5,200 nucleotides of DNA from Deltaproteobacteria bacterium (GTDB taxonomy: Bacteria > Desulfobacterota > Desulfobacteria > Desulfobacterales > JAABPS01), in the NCBI GenBank assembly GCA_019309685.1, contig JAFDFT010000211.1:1-5200 (forward strand). The letters are read 5' to 3'. This document shows, piece by piece, positions 1 through 4,174 of the stretch. Both the position numbers and the translations under genes were made by a program. Within the stretch, counting starts at the first letter, position 1. Each line of letters begins with the position of its first letter. The notes beneath the pieces were generated by a model, which was given only the letters and a program-made list of their open reading frames with translations, did not search any database and had not been told where the DNA came from.

Positions 1-3
1 ATA

Positions 4-78
4 TGGAGGCGGCAACCAGATTCGAACTGGTGAATAGCGGTTTTGCAGACCGCTGCCTTACCACTTGGCTATGCCGCC
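4..78 (-). tRNA. tRNA-Cys (anticodon GCA)
   Basis: This is a complete 75-nt cloverleaf read on the minus strand. The acceptor arms GGCGGCA and TGCCGCC pair perfectly over 7 bp. The D stem is GCC/GGC, the anticodon stem GCGGT/ACCGC encloses loop CTGCAAA, and the T stem ACCAG/CTGGT encloses TTCGAAT. The anticodon GCA (plus-strand positions 44-46) reads Cys codons UGC and UGU. The discriminator base is U, a known identity element for cysteinyl-tRNA synthetase, and the 3' CCA is encoded. It lies 9 nt downstream of tRNA-Gly and is probably processed from the same transcript. In E. coli the equivalent gene is cysT, in the same order after glyW. Confidence 0.97.
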
Positions 79-87
79 AAAATAAAA

Positions 88-162
88 TGGAGCGGGAAAC
101 GGGATTTGAACCCGCGACTTCGACCTTGGCAAGGTCGCACTCTACCACTGAGTTATTCCCGC
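88..162 (-). tRNA. tRNA-Gly (anticodon GCC)
   Basis: This is a complete 75-nt cloverleaf on the minus strand. The acceptor stem is GCGGGAA/TTCCCGC, the D stem ACTC/GAGT, and the anticodon stem CGACC/GGTCG encloses loop TTGCCAA. The T stem GCGGG/CCCGT has one G-U pair and encloses TTCAAAT. The anticodon GCC (plus-strand positions 128-130) reads GGC and GGU. The discriminator is U and the 3' CCA is encoded. It is the first tRNA of the pair, 50 nt after the pgsA stop codon, with a promoter-like sequence in that gap. In E. coli the corresponding gene is glyW, also directly after pgsA. Confidence 0.97.
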
Positions 163-176
163 TCATTAGGCTAATG

Positions 177-205
177 TTTTTAATAACTAATCCAATTTTT
201 GTCAA
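177..205 (-). promoter_or_regulatory. Predicted sigma-70 promoter for the tRNA-Gly/tRNA-Cys unit
   Basis: On the minus strand a perfect -35 hexamer TTGACA (200-205) is followed after exactly 17 nt by TAAAAA (177-182), which matches the -10 consensus at 4 of 6 positions. Transcription would begin around 165-171, a few bases before mature tRNA-Gly (5' end at 162). The -35 begins 7 nt after the pgsA stop codon, so the tRNAs can probably be expressed independently of pgsA. The downstream discriminator is not GC-rich, so the sequence gives no clear sign of stringent control. Confidence 0.6.
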
Positions 206-212
206 TATAAAA

Positions 213-764
213 CTAGATCTTCAGCAACCTCCCATACCTTACAAAATAATCGACTCCTGACCACACGGTAAATATAAGCGCGCCCCAAATCATTACAGAT
301 CCGATGGCATGCGAGTTCAACCCTAAAAAAGGATAGTGCAGTAACAGAGGAATAATCGCACCGATCTGAAAACCTGTTTTGTATTTCCCCAGGTTGGAAG
401 CGGAAAGATCCTCCCCTTTTTCTGCGATAATATTTCTAAGACCCGTTACTGCGATTTCCCGTCCAATAATAACACATGCAATCCATGCTGGAGTTCGTCC
501 ATGAGCGACGATCATAATCAAGGATAATGAAATAAGAAGTTTATCAGCAACAGGATCCATAATTTTACCAAAATTTGTTACCATTCCTCTTTTCCTGGCA
601 AAATACCCGTCAAAATAATCGGTAATCGCGGCAATGCTGAATTGAAGCGCCGCGAAAAAACTGCATACTTCATTATCATAGATCATTAAAATCACAATAA
701 TTGGAACCGCTGCGATGCGATATAACGTTAATCGGTTCGGATTGCTGAGCTCTCTTCTAAACAT
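213..764 (-). CDS. pgsA: CDP-diacylglycerol-glycerol-3-phosphate 3-phosphatidyltransferase (phosphatidylglycerophosphate synthase)
   Basis: This integral inner-membrane enzyme transfers the phosphatidyl group from CDP-diacylglycerol to sn-glycerol 3-phosphate, releasing CMP. It is the committed step to phosphatidylglycerol and cardiolipin. The CDP-alcohol phosphotransferase signature D-x2-D-G-x2-A-R-x8-G-x3-D-x3-D is complete: D49, D52, G53, A56, R57, G66, D70 and D74 of the 183-residue form. The N-terminal NPNRLTLYRI stretch is typical of PgsA, and several hydrophobic helices follow. I chose ATG at 764 because it gives the usual family length (about 180 residues) and has GGGA (771-774) 6 nt upstream. 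ATG at 776 and GTG at 788 are in-frame alternatives that add 4 or 8 residues with weaker ribosome-binding signals. The transaldolase gene ends 30 nt upstream, suggesting cotranscription, and the tRNAs follow. PgsA is favoured over phosphatidylserine synthase by its length, its N-terminus and the adjacent tRNAs. Confidence 0.93.
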   Translation of the reverse strand: MFRRELSNPNRLTLYRIAAVPIIVILMIYDNEVCSFFAALQFSIAAITDYFDGYFARKRGMVTNFGKIMDPVADKLLISLSLIMIVAHGRTPAWIACVIIGREIAVTGLRNIIAEKGEDLSASNLGKYKTGFQIGAIIPLLLHYPFLGLNSHAIGSVMIWGALIFTVWSGVDYFVRYGRLLKI

Positions 765-794
765 TGCAGATCCCATAATATTATCCACTTTCGT

Positions 795-1439
795 TTATTT
801 TTTTGCTTTCTTCCAGTCATCCAAAAAGGATTGAATTCCTTTATCCGTCATTGGATGCGCTGCCAGTTTCTTTAGCACATTAAAGGGGATAGTTGCAATA
901 TCCGCTCCCATCATGGCGGACTCTAACACGTGCAATGGATTCCTGACACTGGCAACAATAATCTCTGTATCAAACGCGTAGTTATTGTAAATCTCCACAA
1001 TCTGCTCAACCAGAATGAGTCCATCCTGGGACAAGTCATCCAGCCTCCCCACAAAAGGACTGACAAAGGTTGCCCCAGCCTTTGCTGCCATGAGTGCCTG
1101 AAGAGGTGAAAACACCAATGTTACATTCGTTTTTATTCCTTCACTGGAAAGCGTTCTAACCGCTTTGAGTCCGTCAATGGTCATGGGGATTTTTACAGCT
1201 ATATTTTTATGAATGCCCGCCAGTTTCCGTGCTTCAGCGACCATTCCATCAGCAACAAGACTAATCACTTCCGCGCTGATCGGCCCATCTACGATTTCAC
1301 ATATTTGTTTTATTATGTCTTCAAACTTACCGTCTTCTTTTGCTATAAGCGTTGGATTGGTTGTTACGCCATCTACCATCCCCATGCTGTTGGCTTCCTT
1401 TATTTCATCAATATTCGCGGTATCAATAAAAAATTTCAT
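795..1439 (-). CDS. tal: Transaldolase, small TalC/FSA-type
   Basis: This is a 214-residue cytoplasmic enzyme of the short transaldolase family (usual length 210-220), a decameric TIM barrel in characterised members. It transfers a dihydroxyacetone unit between sugar phosphates in the non-oxidative pentose phosphate pathway through a Schiff base. Landmarks are D6 in FFIDTAN, TTNPT at 26-30, the Schiff-base lysine K83 in VKIPMT, N105 in TNVTL, SPFVGR at 127-132, and ASVRN at 163-167. Against E. coli FsaA (K85, Q59, Y131) the offset is two, which places E57 and F129 at the two positions that separate the activities. Glu and Phe are the transaldolase residues, so transaldolase is more likely than fructose-6-phosphate aldolase. 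ATG at 1439 has a GGAGG site 8 nt upstream. A 117-nt gap precedes the gene and pgsA follows after 30 nt. Automatic annotation may name it fsa. Confidence 0.94.
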   Translation of the reverse strand: MKFFIDTANIDEIKEANSMGMVDGVTTNPTLIAKEDGKFEDIIKQICEIVDGPISAEVISLVADGMVAEARKLAGIHKNIAVKIPMTIDGLKAVRTLSSEGIKTNVTLVFSPLQALMAAKAGATFVSPFVGRLDDLSQDGLILVEQIVEIYNNYAFDTEIIVASVRNPLHVLESAMMGADIATIPFNVLKKLAAHPMTDKGIQSFLDDWKKAKK

Positions 1440-1447
1440 CCTTTAAA

Positions 1448-1452
1448 CCTCC
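1448..1452 (-). promoter_or_regulatory. Ribosome binding site of the transaldolase gene
   Basis: A full GGAGG Shine-Dalgarno core on the minus strand lies 8 nt before ATG 1437-1439 and fixes that start. It is the strongest ribosome binding site in the window, consistent with high expression of the enzyme. Confidence 0.85.
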
Positions 1453-1458
1453 GGTATC

Positions 1459-1486
1459 GTTTCCACTTATAGTCCGTATTGGAAAC
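1459..1486 (-). repeat. 7-bp inverted repeat in the transaldolase leader
   Basis: GTTTCCA (1459-1465) and TGGAAAC (1480-1486) form a perfect 7-bp inverted repeat around a 14-nt spacer. In the minus-strand mRNA the stem would end 6 nt before the GGAGG site. No U-tract follows, so it is not an intrinsic terminator. It could be a leader stem-loop or a protein-binding site, and the sequence alone does not decide. Confidence 0.45.
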
Positions 1487-1494
1487 ATTTTTAT

Positions 1495-1531
1495 GTGCCT
1501 ATCTCTTGTAATAGAATGAACAAATAGGCAC
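1495..1531 (-). repeat. 8-bp inverted repeat (hairpin or operator-like) upstream of the transaldolase gene
   Basis: GTGCCTAT (1495-1502) and ATAGGCAC (1524-1531) are perfectly complementary arms separated by 21 nt. Inside them TTGT (1506-1509) and ACAA (1520-1523) can extend the stem by 4 bp after a 3-nt bulge, leaving a 10-nt loop. On the minus strand the right side is followed by ATAAAAATG rather than a T-run, so it is a poor intrinsic terminator. The arms flank the -10 of the weak promoter candidate at 1510-1538, an arrangement compatible with an operator. Confidence 0.45.
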
Positions 1532-1538
1532 GAATCAA
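1510..1538 (-). promoter_or_regulatory. Weak sigma-70-like promoter candidate for transaldolase-pgsA
   Basis: On the minus strand TTGATT (1533-1538, 4 of 6 matches to TTGACA) is followed after 17 nt by TCTATT (1510-1515, 4 of 6 matches to TATAAT). It lies in the only large intergenic gap of the gene cluster, where an internal promoter would be expected. Matches of this quality occur often by chance in AT-rich DNA, so the call rests mainly on position. Confidence 0.25.
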
Positions 1539-1556
1539 TATTTTAAAATGTCATGT

Positions 1557-1814
1557 CTATTTTTTCATTTCAATAAACTTTGCTTTACAGTTTTCACTGC
1601 AAAAATACAGATCTTCACCATTATATCTATGAAGCACCCCATCTCTCTTGGGAAAATATGATTCACAATACGGGTCCTTTATCATCACATCATCTATCTT
1701 TCCGGTGCTTCTGTCCGAAGAAGAGACCTTGCGTGATGAGCCTTGACCGATCACAGATTTTAAAGCCCTGTAGCCAAAATATACCAACCCGGCAATAACG
1801 AGAAATCTTATCAT
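1557..1814 (-). CDS. Small membrane-anchored protein with TRASH/YHS-like metal-binding domain
   Basis: This 85-residue protein has no assigned function. Residues 4-22 form one hydrophobic segment, probably an uncleaved membrane anchor. A Ser/Gly/Lys-rich linker (about 23-40) follows, then a compact domain containing DPYC (47-50), HRYNG (62-66) and YFCSENC (70-76). The cysteines C50, C72 and C76 have the C-x21-C-x3-C spacing of TRASH/YHS-type domains, which bind metal in characterised relatives, so metal binding or sensing is likely. Which side of the membrane the domain faces is unclear, because basic residues lie on both sides of the hydrophobic segment. The ATG overlaps the folK stop codon (ATGA, 1811-1814), implying translational coupling, and AAGGA (1821-1825) sits 6 nt upstream. 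It resembles the short proteins often labelled PP0621 family. A link to folate synthesis is not established. Confidence 0.85.
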   Translation of the reverse strand: MIRFLVIAGLVYFGYRALKSVIGQGSSRKVSSSDRSTGKIDDVMIKDPYCESYFPKRDGVLHRYNGEDLYFCSENCKAKFIEMKK

Positions 1815-2338
1815 GTATATTCCTTGATCCTTTGTCCCTTATTCGATAAATTTCCTAACAAATCTCTCATGGTTTTTTGCAATACTGGATGAACAAGGTC
1901 TGGATTTATATCACATAATGGCCTCAACACAAAACGTCTATTGTCCATCCTGGGATGAGGAATTACTAAATCTGGTGTTTCCAAGACCAAATCATCGAAA
2001 AATATAATATCTAAATCTAAAATCCTGGGGCCGAATCGAATGCCATCTTCTGTTCGACCTGCTTCCTTTTCAATTAATTTCAAAGAGTTAAATAATTGAA
2101 TCGGCTCAAAGAAGGTGCTTATCTCAACTACTGCATTTATAAACCACGCTTGATCTTCATAGTCAACAGGCGCTGTTTTATAAAGTTTAGATATTTTTTT
2201 CAGCTGAATGCCGTGTGTGTTTTCTAAAGCAGATAGGCCTTTCCGGCAATTTTCTACTGCTTTTCCAATATTTGAACCAATTGAAATAAAAGCACTATGC
2301 TTTAAACCTTCTTTATGCCCCACCTTCTTTAATACCAC
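1811..2338 (-). CDS. folK: 2-amino-4-hydroxy-6-hydroxymethyldihydropteridine pyrophosphokinase (HPPK)
   Basis: This cytoplasmic enzyme transfers pyrophosphate from ATP to 6-hydroxymethyl-7,8-dihydropterin, the step before dihydropteroate synthase in folate synthesis. The N-terminal FISIGSNIG (17-25) is the family opening. The HPPK signature RFGPRILDLDII is at 101-112, with D108 and D110 matching the Mg-binding D95 and D97 of the E. coli enzyme, and R105 matching R92. H128 (IPHPRM) and R134 (DNRR) match H115 and R121. The constant offset of 13 shows an N-terminal extension of about 13 residues. The start is GTG at 2338, with TAAGG 9 nt upstream (2348-2352). No ATG occurs in frame near the N-terminus, and a later GTG at 2323 has no well-placed ribosome site. 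It follows lysA by 43 nt and overlaps the next gene by 4 nt. The length of 175 residues is normal. It is a stand-alone HPPK, not fused to FolB or FolP. Confidence 0.94.
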   Translation of the reverse strand: MVLKKVGHKEGLKHSAFISIGSNIGKAVENCRKGLSALENTHGIQLKKISKLYKTAPVDYEDQAWFINAVVEISTFFEPIQLFNSLKLIEKEAGRTEDGIRFGPRILDLDIIFFDDLVLETPDLVIPHPRMDNRRFVLRPLCDINPDLVHPVLQKTMRDLLGNLSNKGQRIKEYT

Positions 2339-2347
2339 CGATATTTG

Positions 2348-2352
2348 CCTTA
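2348..2352 (-). promoter_or_regulatory. Ribosome binding site supporting the folK GTG start
   Basis: TAAGG on the minus strand lies 9 nt before GTG 2336-2338. With no nearby in-frame ATG, this site is the main sequence evidence for the GTG start and the N-terminal extension. Confidence 0.5.
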
Positions 2353-2381
2353 ATTCATATAAAAATCCATCTGCATCTGGA

Positions 2382-3635
2382 TTATAGAAATAAAGGAATT
2401 GATTCCCCAGAAATTAAATCTTCATAGCTTTCCCTTGTCCTTACTACATTGAATGAATCTTCTTTTACCATGACTTCAGCAACTTTGGGCCTTGAACAGT
2501 AATTCGATGACATAACAAACGAATACGCGCCGGCACTCATCACTGCAAGCAACTGCCCTTGTTTAACATTCGGCATATACCTGTCTTGCGCAAGAAAATC
2601 ACTGGACTCACAAATAGGTCCCACAACATCTGCTACAATCATTGGGTCATCAGTCTGATCCACTGGTTGAATCACATGAAAAGCGTCATATAATGCGGGC
2701 CTCAGCAAATCGTTCATTCCGGCATCGACAACAATGAACTCTTTGACTTTTCCAGATTTGCGATACAGGGTTTTTGTAACCAGAATGCCGGCATTGCCAA
2801 CAAACACTCTGCCGGGTTCAAGGATGATTGTGTAATCAGTTCCTTTTACCGTTTCTATAATACTTTTGGCGTATTCACTGAGATCAATCGGTGTTTCATC
2901 ATCATAGAGTATCCCCAGCCCACCTCCAATATCAATGTATTGAAGCGATATTCCTTCTTTTTCAAGTTGTTGGGCAATGTTTTTTAAACTGTTTATTGCT
3001 TCCCGGAAAGGATTGATTTCGGTGATTTGAGATCCAATGTGGCAGCCTATCCCAACTAAATCAATATGCTCAATACTGTTTGCAGCCCTGTACGCTTCCA
3101 GTGCCTCATCCACATCAATACCAAATTTGTTTTTCTGAAGTCCTGTGGATATATAAGGGTGTGTTTTTGGATCAATGTTGGGGTTAACGCGAATGCCAAC
3201 AGGCGCCCGCTTGCCACATAATTCAGCCCTTTGATTGATAATAACCAGCTCTTCCATTGACTCGATGTTAAACATGAGAATACCTTTATTCAAGGCAAAG
3301 TCAATCTCATCAATCCGCTTACCCACACCTGAATAAACCATTTTTTCCGGGGAAAAGCCTGACTCCAGTCCTTTGCGCAATTCCCCGCCTGACACAATGT
3401 CAAGACCGCTTCCCAAGTTAGCGAACGTCTTTAAAACAGCAAGATTACTATTGGCTTTTGCGGAATAGCAGACAAGGTGTTCGATATTTTCAAACTCTTT
3501 TGAGAAAACAAGAAAATGACGTTTAAGAGTGGCATAACTGTATAAATAAAATGGTGTCCCCACTTCTTTGGCGATGACCTTAACAGGTACATCTTCACAA
3601 AACAATTCCCTATTTTGATAATTGAAATGATGCAT
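2382..3635 (-). CDS. lysA: Diaminopimelate decarboxylase
   Basis: This PLP-dependent, fold-type III enzyme decarboxylates meso-2,6-diaminopimelate to L-lysine, the last step of lysine synthesis. It has 417 residues, the normal length. The PLP lysine is K60 in YSAKANSN. H199 lies in GCHIGSQ, the phosphate-binding glycine loop is GGGLG at 237-241, and EPGR is at 273-276. The C-terminal domain carries DAGMNDLLRPALYDAFH (304-320), the catalytic CESSD (342-346, C342), and GAYSF (369-373). The ending LISGESIPLFL is typical of the family. ATG at 3635 gives the expected N-terminus (HFNYQN...), although its ribosome site is weak, with GGA about 10 nt upstream. The lipoprotein gene ends 28 nt upstream and folK starts 43 nt downstream, which suggests one operon. 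The CESSD motif and the lysA-type C-terminus favour this over a related arginine, ornithine or carboxynorspermidine decarboxylase. Confidence 0.96.
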   Translation of the reverse strand: MHHFNYQNRELFCEDVPVKVIAKEVGTPFYLYSYATLKRHFLVFSKEFENIEHLVCYSAKANSNLAVLKTFANLGSGLDIVSGGELRKGLESGFSPEKMVYSGVGKRIDEIDFALNKGILMFNIESMEELVIINQRAELCGKRAPVGIRVNPNIDPKTHPYISTGLQKNKFGIDVDEALEAYRAANSIEHIDLVGIGCHIGSQITEINPFREAINSLKNIAQQLEKEGISLQYIDIGGGLGILYDDETPIDLSEYAKSIIETVKGTDYTIILEPGRVFVGNAGILVTKTLYRKSGKVKEFIVVDAGMNDLLRPALYDAFHVIQPVDQTDDPMIVADVVGPICESSDFLAQDRYMPNVKQGQLLAVMSAGAYSFVMSSNYCSRPKVAEVMVKEDSFNVVRTRESYEDLISGESIPLFL

Positions 3636-3663
3636 ACGCTACTATTCCGGACGTCTGGAAAAA

Positions 3664-4137
3664 CTATTCATTTTCTGAATCTTGATCCGATACAAATGTA
3701 AAAGCATAATAATTTGAATCTTTACCGATCAAACCGCCTTCCATATACGGATTGACCTTATAAATATAGCGATATCCCATTTCCAAAACTTCACTATGCG
3801 TCATTACTTTACTTGCCATGTCTTCCGGGTCTTGTTCCAATATTGGGATATCCATGACACGTTCATAAAGCACAGGACATGTTTTACATTCAGGTTCTGA
3901 AACCGAAGTTTTGGATCTGTACACAATATACCCGGTTAATCCTGAACTTTTTTCGGGAACTGTCCAGGTTAAGGTAAGTGTATCTCCTTGAATTTCTCCT
4001 TTAAGATCAGTTGCGGAAGAAGGTATTTCGTATCTAGGCGCAATCGGAGGACCTTTTTTTCCGCATCCAATAATAATCAAAACAAAGCTTGTTAATAAGA
4101 GGCTCACTAGAAATACATTTTTTATAATTTTTTTCAT
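3664..4137 (-). CDS. LptM/YifL-like lipoprotein with an FN3-like domain
   Basis: This is a 157-residue predicted lipoprotein. Residues 1-24 form a signal peptide with a KKIIKN basic start, a long hydrophobic core, and lipobox IIGC with lipidated C25. Position +2 is Gly, not Asp, so in the Lol system it would go to the outer membrane. The mature start CGKKGPP resembles LptM (YifL), whose short mature form begins C-G-x-K-G-P and which in E. coli assists disulfide maturation of LptD. Here, unlike short LptM, about 120 further residues follow. Residues 42-75 (GDTLTLTW, GYIVYRS) look like the start of a fibronectin type III beta-sandwich, and YRYIYKVNPY (about 122-131) looks like a late strand. 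A CxxC pair (C84, C87) sits between them. AGGA (4146-4149) lies 8 nt before the ATG. In many gammaproteobacteria lptM precedes lysA, as here. The LptM role is inferred only from the N-terminus and context. Confidence 0.85.
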   Translation of the reverse strand: MKKIIKNVFLVSLLLTSFVLIIIGCGKKGPPIAPRYEIPSSATDLKGEIQGDTLTLTWTVPEKSSGLTGYIVYRSKTSVSEPECKTCPVLYERVMDIPILEQDPEDMASKVMTHSEVLEMGYRYIYKVNPYMEGGLIGKDSNYYAFTFVSDQDSENE

Positions 4138-4145
4138 TTCTCTTT

Positions 4146-4149
4146 TCCT
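4146..4149 (-). promoter_or_regulatory. Ribosome binding site of the lipoprotein gene
   Basis: AGGA on the minus strand, 8 nt before ATG 4135-4137, supports this start. The 37-nt gap to the argH stop codon contains no hairpin plus T-run, so readthrough from argH is expected. Confidence 0.55.
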
Positions 4150-4174
4150 ATTTCATCCAGCATCTATTAGTTAT

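Noticed and set aside
164..176. CATTAGGCTAATG hairpin followed by a T-run on the plus strand, a possible terminator
   Set aside because: The stem is only 5 bp, AT-rich, with a 3-nt loop, and no plus-strand gene precedes it. On the minus strand the T-run is not downstream. It overlaps the predicted tRNA transcription start.
3..260. Plus-strand open frame of 85 codons containing RETGFEPATSTLARS
   Set aside because: It runs antisense through both tRNA genes. The peptide is the familiar false translation of a tRNA-Gly complement that recurs in protein databases, not a gene.
1209..1472. Two overlapping plus-strand open frames (77 and 87 codons)
   Set aside because: Both lie antisense to the transaldolase gene, have no recognisable domain, and reflect codon structure of the real gene.
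1495..1531. Intrinsic terminator after the TRASH/YHS-like gene
   Set aside because: The inverted repeat is real, but the coding-strand RNA continues AUAAAAAUG with no U-tract and the loop is long, so termination is not supported.
1580..1798. Plus-strand open frame of 72 codons
   Set aside because: It is antisense to the TRASH/YHS-like gene, whose coupling to folK and conserved cysteines make the minus strand clearly the coding one.
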